A DNA stretch of 64,000 nt from Nevskia sp035651715 (GTDB lineage Bacteria; Pseudomonadota; Gammaproteobacteria; Nevskiales; Nevskiaceae): assembly GCA_035651715.1 (NCBI GenBank), contig DASRFD010000045.1:44596-108595 (forward strand). Reading direction: 5' to 3'. A program made the position numbers and the translations under genes. The first letter of the stretch is position 1, and every line of letters starts with the position of its first letter. This document shows positions 18,551 through 26,543 of this stretch, in pieces. The notes under the pieces are model-generated. The model worked only from the letters and a program-made list of their open reading frames with translations, ran no database searches and was not told the origin of the DNA.

Positions 18551-19336
18551 TCAGCCGCGCCGCTCCACCAGCATCTTCTTGGTCTCAGCGATCGCCCGGG
18601 CAGGGTTGAGGCCCTTGGGGCAGACGCGGGCGCAGTTGAGGATGGTATGGCAGCGGTAGAGCTTGAAGGGGTCTTCCAGCTGGTCCAGGCGCTCGCCGGT
18701 GTGCTCGTCGCGGGAGTCGACCAGCCAGCGGTAGGCCTGCAGCAGGATGGCCGGGCCCAGGTAGCGGTCGCCGTTCCACCAGTAGCTCGGGCAGCTGGTG
18801 GAGCAGCAGGCGCAGAGGATGCACTCGTAGAGCCCGTCGAGCTTGGCGCGGTCTTCCTCCGACTGCAGGCGCTCGCGCGTCGGCGGCGGGGTGTCGGCCT
18901 TGAGCCAGGGCTCGATCGAGGCGTACTGGGCGTAGAAGTGGGTCAGGTCGGGCACCAGGTCCTTCACCACCGGCATGTGCGGCAGCGGGTAGATCTTCAC
19001 GTCGCCCTTGACGTCCTCGCAGGCCTCCAGGCACGCCAGGCCGTTCTTGCCGTCGATGTTCATCGCGCAGGAGCCGCAGATGCCCTCGCGGCAGGAGCGG
19101 CGGAAGGTCAGGGTGCTGTCGATCTCGTTCTTGATCTTGATCAGCGCGTCCAGGATCATCGGGCCGCAGGCGTCCATGTCGACCTCGTAGGTGTCGACGC
19201 GCGGGTTGGCCTGGGTGTCCGGATCGTAGCGGTAGATCTTGAAGATCTTGACGTTCTTCGCGCCGGCCGGGGCCTTGTAGGTCTTGCCGGCGGCCTTGTC
19301 GATCTTGGAATTCTTGGGCAGCGTTAACTGGGCCAT
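18551..19336 (-). CDS. sdhB: Succinate dehydrogenase iron-sulfur subunit
   Basis: SdhB, 261 residues, carries electrons from SdhA to the membrane quinone site in complex II. Cysteine sets for all three clusters are present: the 2Fe-2S set in RRSCREGICGSCAMN with a distal Cys in GLACLEAC, the 4Fe-4S set in ECILCACCSTSCPS, and the 3Fe-4S set in YRCHTILNCARVCPKG. The N-terminus is about 25 residues longer than E. coli SdhB. It is preceded by sdhA after about 70 bases and followed by a REP-like pair. Confidence 0.97.
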   Translation of the reverse strand: MAQLTLPKNSKIDKAAGKTYKAPAGAKNVKIFKIYRYDPDTQANPRVDTYEVDMDACGPMILDALIKIKNEIDSTLTFRRSCREGICGSCAMNIDGKNGLACLEACEDVKGDVKIYPLPHMPVVKDLVPDLTHFYAQYASIEPWLKADTPPPTRERLQSEEDRAKLDGLYECILCACCSTSCPSYWWNGDRYLGPAILLQAYRWLVDSRDEHTGERLDQLEDPFKLYRCHTILNCARVCPKGLNPARAIAETKKMLVERRG

Positions 19337-19407
19337 GATGTGATCTCAGTTGCTTTGCTTGTTTGAACAGCCGGGGCCACGGATGGCCCCGCCCTGTACA
19401 TGGACGT

Positions 19408-21201
19408 TCAATACGTGCGCTTTTTCGGCTCGATGTACTTCATCTCATCGTCCAGCGTATAGCTGTGCACCGGGCGGTAGCCGATCTTCACCTCGGTCTC
19501 ACCGGTGCGCCAGGCGATGGTGTGCTTCATCCACTCCTCGTCGTTGCGCTCGGGATAGTCCTCGTGGGCGTGGGCGCCGCGGGATTCCTTGCGGTTCTGC
19601 GCCGAGGTGATGGTGAGCAGGGCCTGGCCGAGCAGGTTGTCCAGCTCCAGCGTCTCCATCAGGTCCGAGTTCCACACCAGGGAGGAATCGGCAACCTTGA
19701 CGTCGCGGAACGACTCGACGTCCTTCTTCAGCTTGAGCACGCCCTCGTCCAGGGACTTGGCGGTGCGGAACACGGCGGCGTGGTTCTGCATGGTCTTCTG
19801 CATGTCCAGCCGAACCTTGGCGGTCGGCAGCGCGCCGTTCCTGGCGTGGCGCAGCTTGTCGAAGCGGGCCAGCGCCTTCTCCTCGGATTCATTGGAGATG
19901 GCGCCGTGGCGCGCGCCCGGCTTGAGGATCTCGGCGCAGCGATGGGCCGCGGCGCGGCCGAACACCACCAGGTCGAGCAGCGAGTTGGAGCCCAGGCGGT
20001 TGGCGCCGTGCACCGAGACGCAGGCCGCCTCGCCCACCGCCATCAGGCCGGGGATGACGGTGTCGGTCTTGCCGTCGGTGCAGGTGACGACCTCGCCGTG
20101 GAAATTGCAGGGAATGCCGCCCATGTTGTAGTGCACCGTCGGCAGCACCGGGATCGGCTCCTTGGTGACGTCGACGCCGGCGAAGATCTTGGCCGTCTCG
20201 GAGATGCCGGGCAGGCGCTTGTGCAGCACTTCCGGGCCCAGGTGCTCCAGGTGCAGGTGGACGTGGTCGGCGTGCTCGCCGACGCCGCGGCCCTCGCGGA
20301 TCTCGATGGTGCTGGCGCGGCTGACCACGTCGCGCGAGGCCAGGTCCTTGGCGTTCGGCGCGTAGCGCTCCATGTAGCGCTCGCCCTTGGAGTTGGTGAG
20401 GTAGCCACCCTCGCCGCGCGCGCCCTCGGTGATGAGGCAACCCGAGCCGTAGATGCCGGTGGGATGGAACTGCACGAACTCCAGGTCCTGCAGCGGGATG
20501 CCGGCGCGCAGCGCCATGCCGCCGCCGTCGCCGGTGCAGGTGTGGGCGGAGGTGGCGGAGAAGTAGGCGCGGCCGTAGCCGCCGGTGGCCAGGATCACCA
20601 TCTTGGCGCGGAAGCGGTGCAGCTCGCCGCTGGCCAGGTCCCAGGCCAGCACGCCGTGCACCGAGCCGTCGCCGTCGGTGAGCAGGTCCAGCGCGAAGTA
20701 TTCGATGAAGAACTCGGCGTGGTGCTTCAGCGACTGCTGGTACATCGAGTGCAGCATGGCATGGCCGGTGCGGTCGGCGGCGGCGCAGGTGCGCTGGGCC
20801 GTGCCCTTGCCGTAGTTGGTGGTCATGCCGCCGAACGGGCGCTGGTAGATCTTGCCCTGCGCGGTGCGCGAGAACGGCACGCCCCAGTGCTCCAGCTCGA
20901 TGATGGCGGCGGGCGCCTCGCGGCACATGTACTGGATCGCGTCCTGGTCGCCGAGCCAGTCGGAGCCCTTGACGGTGTCGTACATGTGCCAGCGCCAGTC
21001 GTCCTCGCCCATGTTGCCGAGCGCGGCGGAGATGCCGCCCTGCGCCGCCACGGTGTGGCTGCGGGTGGGGAACACCTTGGTGAGGTTCGCCGTCTTCAGG
21101 CCGGCCTGGGCCAGGCCGACGGTGGCGCGCAGGCCGGCGCCGCCGGCGCCGACCACGACCACGTCGTATTCATGGTGAACGATGGGATAAGCGGCGGACA
21201 T
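19408..21201 (-). CDS. sdhA: Succinate dehydrogenase flavoprotein subunit
   Basis: SdhA, 597 residues, oxidises succinate to fumarate. The FAD-binding start YDVVVVGAGGAGLRATVGLA is followed by FPTRSHTVAAQGGISAALGN, where the His carries covalent FAD. Active-site segments include HGANRLGSNSLLDLVVFGR and REGRGVGEHADHVHLHL. The C-terminus carries the Tyr-containing end PKKRTY. It starts three bases after the sdhD stop. Flavinylation should be assisted by SdhE encoded downstream. Confidence 0.97.
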   Translation of the reverse strand: MSAAYPIVHHEYDVVVVGAGGAGLRATVGLAQAGLKTANLTKVFPTRSHTVAAQGGISAALGNMGEDDWRWHMYDTVKGSDWLGDQDAIQYMCREAPAAIIELEHWGVPFSRTAQGKIYQRPFGGMTTNYGKGTAQRTCAAADRTGHAMLHSMYQQSLKHHAEFFIEYFALDLLTDGDGSVHGVLAWDLASGELHRFRAKMVILATGGYGRAYFSATSAHTCTGDGGGMALRAGIPLQDLEFVQFHPTGIYGSGCLITEGARGEGGYLTNSKGERYMERYAPNAKDLASRDVVSRASTIEIREGRGVGEHADHVHLHLEHLGPEVLHKRLPGISETAKIFAGVDVTKEPIPVLPTVHYNMGGIPCNFHGEVVTCTDGKTDTVIPGLMAVGEAACVSVHGANRLGSNSLLDLVVFGRAAAHRCAEILKPGARHGAISNESEEKALARFDKLRHARNGALPTAKVRLDMQKTMQNHAAVFRTAKSLDEGVLKLKKDVESFRDVKVADSSLVWNSDLMETLELDNLLGQALLTITSAQNRKESRGAHAHEDYPERNDEEWMKHTIAWRTGETEVKIGYRPVHSYTLDDEMKYIEPKKRTY

Positions 21202-21204
21202 GGG

Positions 21205-21591
21205 TCAGGCTCCGAAAGCGATTTTGAGCACGGCGAAGATGGCCGCCGCGCCGAACACGAAATGGGCGAGCTTCATCAGCACGATGGAGGCGATCTTCAG
21301 CCACTCGGTGCCGACGTAGTCCTCGATCACCACCTGCACGCCGAGCGCGGAGTGGTAGAACACGGCGATGAAGTACAGCACCAGGCCGACGGCGACGTAG
21401 GGGTTGTGGATCCAGGCCATCATCGTCGGGTAGTCGGCGACGTGGTAGCGGGCGACGCTGAAGACGAACCACAGCGACAGCGGGATCAGCGCCAGGGCGG
21501 TGAGGCGCTGCACCCACCAGTGGTGCACGCCATCCTTGGCGGAGCCGAGGCCGCGGGCCTGGGACAGCGGGGAACGCAGGTTATTGCTCAT
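21205..21591 (-). CDS. sdhD: Succinate dehydrogenase membrane anchor subunit SdhD
   Basis: A 128-residue protein with three membrane helices (about residues 30-50, 63-85 and 98-122). The segments HHWWVQRLTALALIPLSLWF and FYHSALGVQVVIEDYVG contain the Arg and His typical of SdhD, the latter His being a haem b ligand candidate. It lies between sdhC (ten bases) and sdhA (three bases), the standard order. Confidence 0.93.
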   Translation of the reverse strand: MSNNLRSPLSQARGLGSAKDGVHHWWVQRLTALALIPLSLWFVFSVARYHVADYPTMMAWIHNPYVAVGLVLYFIAVFYHSALGVQVVIEDYVGTEWLKIASIVLMKLAHFVFGAAAIFAVLKIAFGA

Positions 21592-21601
21592 GGCCGGCTC
21601 C

Positions 21602-22018
21602 TCAGGCGGGGATCAGGTAGGCGGCGGACCACACGGCGGCGGTCAGCACCACCGAGGCGACGACGACAATCCAGCCGCCGAGGTCGACGTTTTTCCGGTC
21701 GAAGGCGTAGCCGACGTCCCACACCAGATGGCGGATGCCGTTGCACAGGTGATAGAGCAGCGCCCAGCTCCAGCCGAGCAGCAGGAACAGGCCGAACGGC
21801 GAATGGGCGAAGCTGTTGAACTGGCCGAACTCGAGCGGACCCATCGCCGCGGACATCACCCACACCGCCAGCAGGATCGAGCCGAGGGCCAGGCCCACCC
21901 CGGTGACGCGGTGGGTGATGGAGAGGAAGGAACTGATTTGAAACCGGTAATACTGCCCCAACATGAAGGGCGACAGTGGCCGGGATACGACGGTCTTGGC
22001 GGTTGGCTTGGCTGACAT
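21602..22018 (-). CDS. sdhC: Succinate dehydrogenase cytochrome b556 subunit SdhC
   Basis: A 138-residue protein with three membrane helices. The family motifs RPLSPF, SSFLSITHRVTG (quinone site Ser and Arg) and LLYHLCNGIRHLVWD (haem-ligand His) are all present. It is preceded on the same strand by the small SDHAF4-like gene after about 80 bases and followed by sdhD. Confidence 0.95.
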   Translation of the reverse strand: MSAKPTAKTVVSRPLSPFMLGQYYRFQISSFLSITHRVTGVGLALGSILLAVWVMSAAMGPLEFGQFNSFAHSPFGLFLLLGWSWALLYHLCNGIRHLVWDVGYAFDRKNVDLGGWIVVVASVVLTAAVWSAAYLIPA

Positions 22019-22101
22019 GGCGGGATCCTCGGTTCCTGGCTTATTTCCGTCCGTGCGGTTTTAGGGAATGGAGCGAAAGAGGCAGCCGAACGGGATCGCA
22101 A

Positions 22102-22302
22102 TCAAAAATCGATACAGCGGCCATGCTTCTCCCAGTCGCCGTATCGGGTCGGTTCGGTGCCGTCCTTGCGCCCGCCGAGCTCGCGTGGCGCCGCGGCGGG
22201 TGCGCTCTGCGCAGAAGCCTGCTCCTCGGCGGGCTGCGCGGTCTCCGCGCCCGGGGAACCCGGAGCCGGAGCGGCAGCTTCTTCTGGGGAATGCGGTGTC
22301 AT
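22102..22302 (-). CDS. SDHAF4/DUF1674 family succinate dehydrogenase assembly factor
   Basis: A 66-residue protein. The first 40 residues are Ala/Pro/Glu-rich and probably disordered. The last 26 residues carry the DUF1674 signature, ELGGRKDGTEPTRYGDWEKH then GRCIDF. In mitochondria SDHAF4 binds the flavinylated SdhA and shields it before SdhB joins. ATG 22302 was chosen; the frame stays open to 22353, but that part overlaps the divergent ygfZ promoter region. Its position as first gene of the sdh operon supports the assignment. Confidence 0.9.
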   Translation of the reverse strand: MTPHSPEEAAAPAPGSPGAETAQPAEEQASAQSAPAAAPRELGGRKDGTEPTRYGDWEKHGRCIDF

Positions 22303-22376
22303 GGGCGTCTGCTTATCCTTGATAGTGTGACAAAATCCACACACCTGTGGCAACGATTGACAGCTCGGAATTTGCG

Positions 22377-23399
22377 ATGACGGACCTCGGCTGGCTTGAG
22401 CGCAATGGCTGGAAGCCCGCGGGGAACGGGGATTTCTCCTTCGGCGACGAGGCCGCGGAAGCGGCTGCCGCGCTGAGCGGCACGGTGCTGTCGCCCCTGG
22501 CGCACCTGGGCGCCATCCGCGCTTCCGGCGCGGACGCCGAAAGCTTCCTGCAGAACCAGCTGAGCAACGACGTGCGCCAGCTCGCGCCGGACCGCGTACA
22601 GCTGTCCAGCTACAACAGCCCCAAGGGCCGCGTGCTCGACCTGTTCGCGCTGCGCCGCGACGGCGAGGCGATCCTCTTGGAGACGCGGCGCGACACCCTG
22701 CCCGCTTCGCTCAAGCGCCTGCGCATGTTCGTGCTGCGCTCGAAAACGGTGCTGGAAGAAGTCGGCGAAAGCCTGTTCGCCCTTGGCGCGGCCGGCGCCG
22801 ATGCCGCCGCGCTGCTGCAACAGGCGGGCCTGCCGCTGCCGGCGCAGGACTGGCAGCAGATCCATGGCGCCGACGGCCTGGTGGTAATGCGCCGCCCCGG
22901 CGCACGCTACAGCCTGCATGGCCCGGCGCCGCGGCTCGAAGCGCTGTGGCCGAGGCTCGCCGCGCAGGCCCGGCCGGTGGGCACCGCCGCGTGGCGCCTG
23001 CTCGACGTCCTGGCCGGCCTGCCGGCGATCCGCCCCGAAACGGCCGATCACTTCGTCGCGCAGATGCTCAATCTCGACCAGCTCGGCGCGATCAGCTTCA
23101 CCAAGGGCTGCTACCCGGGCCAGGAAATCGTGGCGCGCATGCACTACCTGGGCAACCTGAAGCGGCGCATGTTCCTGTGCCGCAGCGAGGCTGTCGCGGC
23201 GCTGCCGGGCACGGATGTCTTCGCCGGAGGCAGCGAGTCCGCCGCCGGCGAGGTGGTGCACGCGGCGCCGCACCCCGATGGCGGCGTGGCCCTTCTGGCG
23301 GTGTTGCAGCTGGCCCAGGCCGAGGCGCCGCTGCGGCTGGGCTCGGGTGAAGGCGCCGCGCTGAAGGTCGTCGCTGCTCTGGCGCAGGCCGAAAAGTAA
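22377..23399 (+). CDS. ygfZ: YgfZ/GcvT folate-binding protein
   Basis: A 340-residue folate-dependent protein that helps maintain certain Fe-S enzymes. The signature KGCYPGQEIVAR, with the essential Cys, lies at about residues 242-253. LGAIRASGADAESFLQNQLS near the N-terminus and LSSYNSPKGRVLDLF fit the GcvT-like fold. A GTG at 22347 would add ten residues; ATG 22377 is preceded by CGGA and is preferred. It is divergent from the SDHAF4-like gene, so an Fe-S maintenance protein and complex II share a 74-base control region. Confidence 0.93.
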   Translation: MTDLGWLERNGWKPAGNGDFSFGDEAAEAAAALSGTVLSPLAHLGAIRASGADAESFLQNQLSNDVRQLAPDRVQLSSYNSPKGRVLDLFALRRDGEAILLETRRDTLPASLKRLRMFVLRSKTVLEEVGESLFALGAAGADAAALLQQAGLPLPAQDWQQIHGADGLVVMRRPGARYSLHGPAPRLEALWPRLAAQARPVGTAAWRLLDVLAGLPAIRPETADHFVAQMLNLDQLGAISFTKGCYPGQEIVARMHYLGNLKRRMFLCRSEAVAALPGTDVFAGGSESAAGEVVHAAPHPDGGVALLAVLQLAQAEAPLRLGSGEGAALKVVAALAQAEK

Positions 23400-23586
23400 G
23401 GGGCCGTGCCCCGCCGCGGCTTCCGCGCCGTGACCCGGCGGCCGCGCCCCTCTCAGCCCGACTTCCCAGGGGACTGGCAGGCCCCTCTAATTCACTTTGG
23501 GACTTTCATAACTTCTTTATATTCTTTTTCAAGATAACAGCCGAGCCGCAAGATACGCGCACCTTTCACTGGGAGCGCACAAGAAA

Positions 23587-24627
23587 ATGCATCCGCATCA
23601 CCCGGCCCCGGCGCGCAAGCGCGCCGTCCGCCTGTTCCAGCTGGCTCCGGCCTTGTTCGGCCTTTCCGCCCTGCTGCCGGCTCACGCCGGCGCGGCGGAG
23701 CTGCTCAACGTCTCCTACGACCCGACCCGTGAGCTGTACCAGCAGATCAACGCCAAGTTCATCGCCGAGTGGAAGTCCAGGAGCGGCGAGGACCTGAGCA
23801 TCAAGCAGTCGCACGGCGGCTCCTCCAAGCAGGCGCGCGCGGTGATCGACGGCCTCGAAGCCGACGTGGTCACCCTGGGCATCGCCTCCGACATCGACGC
23901 GCTGCACGACAACGGCGACCTGCTGCCGGACAACTGGCAGTCCCGCCTGCCCGGCGACAGCACGCCATACAACTCGACCATCGTGCTGCTGGTGCGCAAG
24001 GGCAATCCCAAAGGCATCAAGGACTGGAACGACCTGGCCAAGCCCGGCGTGGCGGTGATCACGCCGAATCCCAAGACCTCCAGCGGCGGCCGCTGGAACT
24101 TCCTCGCCGCCTACGCCTACGCGCTGAAGCAGAACCACAACGACGACGCCAAGGCGCGCGAATTCGTCGGCCAGATCTACAAGAACGTGCCGGTGCTGGA
24201 TTCCGGCGCGCGCGGCTCCACCACCACCTTCGCCCAGCGCGGTCTCGGCGACGTGCTGATCGCCTGGGAGAACGAGGCGTACCTGGCGCTGGACGAGTTC
24301 GGCGCCGACAAGTACGACATCGTCGCGCCGTCGCTGTCGATTCTGGCGCAGCCGCCGGTGGCGGTGGTGGACAAGAACGCGAAGAAACACGGCACCGAAA
24401 AAGTGGCGGAGGCCTACCTGCGCTACCTCTATACACCGGAGGCGCAGGAGATCATCGCCAGGAACCATTACCGCCCGCTCGATCCCAAGGTCGCGGCCGC
24501 CCACGCCAAGGACTTCGCCAAGCTCGAGCTGACCACCATCCAGCAGTTCGGCGGCTGGCGCAGCGCGCAGCCCAAGTTCTTCGGCGACGGCGGCGTGTTC
24601 GACCAGATCTACAAGCCGGCGCCGTAA
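23587..24627 (+). CDS. sbp: Periplasmic sulfate-binding protein, Sbp-like
   Basis: A 346-residue periplasmic solute-binding protein that delivers sulfate to the CysTWA transporter. A signal peptide ends near AHAGA, and the mature protein begins ELLNVSYDPTRELYQQINAK, very like E. coli Sbp. Binding-site segments include KQSHGGSSKQARAVIDGL, WNFLAAYAYAL and LDSGARGSTTTFAQRGLGDV. The AWENEA segment matches Sbp rather than CysP. A strong intrinsic terminator follows at once, so this gene may be expressed more highly than the rest of the locus. Confidence 0.95.
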   Translation: MHPHHPAPARKRAVRLFQLAPALFGLSALLPAHAGAAELLNVSYDPTRELYQQINAKFIAEWKSRSGEDLSIKQSHGGSSKQARAVIDGLEADVVTLGIASDIDALHDNGDLLPDNWQSRLPGDSTPYNSTIVLLVRKGNPKGIKDWNDLAKPGVAVITPNPKTSSGGRWNFLAAYAYALKQNHNDDAKAREFVGQIYKNVPVLDSGARGSTTTFAQRGLGDVLIAWENEAYLALDEFGADKYDIVAPSLSILAQPPVAVVDKNAKKHGTEKVAEAYLRYLYTPEAQEIIARNHYRPLDPKVAAAHAKDFAKLELTTIQQFGGWRSAQPKFFGDGGVFDQIYKPAP

Positions 24628-24640
24628 AGCCCGCCCTCCC

Positions 24641-24692
24641 TTCGCCGGCTGCGTCCCCCGCGCTCCACCGGGCCGCAGCCGGCGAATTTTTT
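24641..24692 (+). terminator. Strong intrinsic terminator after the Sbp-like gene
   Basis: A perfect 13-bp stem, TTCGCCGGCTGCG (24641-24653) with CGCAGCCGGCGAA (24674-24686), followed by six Ts (24687-24692). It begins 13 bases past the stop and sits ahead of the Mop-like gene. It would separate sbp expression from the downstream transport genes, or give partial read-through. Confidence 0.85.
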
Positions 24693-24710
24693 ATCCACAC
24701 GGAAGACCCC

Positions 24711-24929
24711 ATGTCCATCACCGGCGTCAACACCCGCAACCAGCTGCGCGGCACCGTCACCCACATCCACCGCGGCCCGGTGGTGTCCGAGGTCGAGATC
24801 GAGACCGCCATCGGCATCGTCTCGGCGGTGGTGACCACCAGCTCGGTCGACCGCCTGCCGCTGCGCGAGGGCGATCCGGCGCTGGCGCTGTTCAAGGCCA
24901 CCGACGTGCTGGTGGCGCGGCTGGATTGA
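24711..24929 (+). CDS. TOBE/molbindin (Mop-like) protein
   Basis: A 72-residue protein that is a single TOBE domain: NQLRGTVTHIHRGPVVSEVE, then VSAVVTTSSVDRLPLREGD and ALFKATDVLVARLD. Stand-alone proteins of this type bind molybdate or tungstate as hexamers (molbindins). Here it sits inside a sulfate/thiosulfate uptake locus, so it might sense an oxyanion or insulate the locus against molybdate; that is inference. ATG 24711 follows GGAAGACCCC. Confidence 0.85.
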   Translation: MSITGVNTRNQLRGTVTHIHRGPVVSEVEIETAIGIVSAVVTTSSVDRLPLREGDPALALFKATDVLVARLD

Positions 24930-25039
24930 GGCCCGAACGCAGCGGAGGGCAAGGGCTCGCGCCGGGGATGGCGGAGGCGCAACCCGATCCTTCGCTCCGC
25001 CCGGGATGACACCACCGCCCCGCTCAGGATGACCACCCC

Positions 25040-25663
25040 ATGTGCCTGATCCTCCACAAGCCCGCCGGCGAACGCGTGCCGCGCGAGCTGATCGACGCGG
25101 CGGCGGCCTTCAACCGCGACGGCTGGGGCTTGATGGGCTTCGCCCCGGGCGGCGAGCTGCTGATCGAGCGCCACCCGGAGGTGGATGCCGGCGCCATCGA
25201 GCGGCGCCTGCGCGGCCTGCGCGAGGCCGAGCTGTGCCTGCACCTGCGGCTGCGCACGCGCGGCTCCGGTGCGGCGGAGAACGGCCACCCGATCAAGGTC
25301 AGCGACCGCTTCCACCTGATGCACAACGGCACCCTGCGCACCCGCACGCGGGTGCCGGGGCGCTCCGACAGCTGGCACTTCGCCGTCGACCTGCTGCGAC
25401 CGCTGGCGGCGAACTGGCCCGACGCGCTCAGCCACGACAGCTTCATCGCCCTGGTCGAAGCCGGCCTCACCGCGGAGAACAAGCTGGTGCTGCTCGACGC
25501 CGGGGCGCGCCGGCTGGTGTTCTTCAACCACCGCCATGGCGTAGAGTTCGAGGGGCTGTGGCTGAGCAGCACGCGCTGGATCGACCGGCGCCGGCTGGCG
25601 CTGAGCAACGCGCCGCAGCCACAACAGAAGACTTACCAGGCCGGGGAACTCGATTTTTTATGA
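25040..25663 (+). CDS. Class II glutamine amidotransferase-like (Ntn) protein
   Basis: A 207-residue N-terminal-nucleophile protein. Met1 is followed directly by Cys2 (MCLILHKPAGERVP), which becomes the catalytic residue. NRDGWGLMGF, LHLRLRTRGS and HLMHNGTLR match the glutaminase fold of class II amidotransferases. There is no synthase domain, so the acceptor is unknown. The stop overlaps the start of the cysT gene (ATGA), so the two are translationally coupled. Stand-alone members of this kind resemble YafJ-like proteins. Confidence 0.8.
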   Translation: MCLILHKPAGERVPRELIDAAAAFNRDGWGLMGFAPGGELLIERHPEVDAGAIERRLRGLREAELCLHLRLRTRGSGAAENGHPIKVSDRFHLMHNGTLRTRTRVPGRSDSWHFAVDLLRPLAANWPDALSHDSFIALVEAGLTAENKLVLLDAGARRLVFFNHRHGVEFEGLWLSSTRWIDRRRLALSNAPQPQQKTYQAGELDFL

Positions 25664-26520
25664 ACGCCGCATCTGCGACAGCGGACACCATCGCCGCGCC
25701 GCGCCGCGCGGGCCGGGTGCTGCCCGGCTTCGGCCTGGCGATGGGCTTCACCCTCACCTATCTGTCGCTGCTGGTGCTGATCCCCCTGGCGGGGCTGTTC
25801 GTGCGCGCCGCCGGCCTCGGCGTTGAGGGGCTGGTACACACCCTTGCCTCGGCGCGCGTGCTGGCGGCGCTGCGCCTGAGCTTCGGCGGCGCCCTGTTCG
25901 CCGCCGGCATCAACGCCGTGTTCGGCACCCTGGTGGCGTGGACCTTCGTGCGCTACGAGTTCTGGGGCAAGCGCCTGTTCCAGGCCATGGTCGACCTGCC
26001 GTTCGCCCTGCCCACCGCGGTGGCCGGCATCGCGCTCACCGCGATCTACTCGCCCAACGGCTGGCTCGGCGCGCCGCTGGCCAGGCTCGGCATCAAGGCT
26101 GCCTACAACCCCACCGGCGTGGTGCTGGCGATGACCTTCATCGGCCTGCCCTTCGTGGTGCGCACCCTGGAGCCGGTGCTGGAGGAAGCCGAGAAGCAGC
26201 TGGAGGAGGCCGCCGCCACGCTCGGCGCGACGCGCTGGCAGACCGTGACACGCATCATCCTGCCGGCGGTGCTGCCGGCTCTGCTCACCGGGCTGGCCCT
26301 GGCCTTCGCCCGCGCGGTGGGCGAATACGGCTCGATCATCTTCATCGCCGGCAACATCCCGAACCTGTCGGAAATCGCACCGCTGCTGATCATGATCAAG
26401 CTGGAGGAATACGACTACGCCGGCGCCACCGCGGTGGCCGCGGCGATGCTGGTGCTGTCCTTCGTCCTGCTGCTGGGCATCAACCTGTTGCAGGCGTGGC
26501 GCCAGCGGCGCAGCGCCTGA
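25660..26520 (+). CDS. cysT: Sulfate ABC transporter permease CysT (CysU)
   Basis: A 286-residue inner-membrane permease with about six helices. The coupling EAA loop is LEEAAATLGATRWQTVTRII, and DLPFALPTAVAGIALT is the typical CysT segment. Pairs with CysW to form the channel energised by CysA. ATG 25660 overlaps the amidotransferase stop. The C-terminal QAWRQRRSA is cytoplasmic. The gene is followed after 23 bases by a CysP-like binding protein. Confidence 0.93.
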   Translation: MNAASATADTIAAPRRAGRVLPGFGLAMGFTLTYLSLLVLIPLAGLFVRAAGLGVEGLVHTLASARVLAALRLSFGGALFAAGINAVFGTLVAWTFVRYEFWGKRLFQAMVDLPFALPTAVAGIALTAIYSPNGWLGAPLARLGIKAAYNPTGVVLAMTFIGLPFVVRTLEPVLEEAEKQLEEAAATLGATRWQTVTRIILPAVLPALLTGLALAFARAVGEYGSIIFIAGNIPNLSEIAPLLIMIKLEEYDYAGATAVAAAMLVLSFVLLLGINLLQAWRQRRSA

Positions 26521-26543
26521 ACCGTTCATTCACCGGGGGATCC

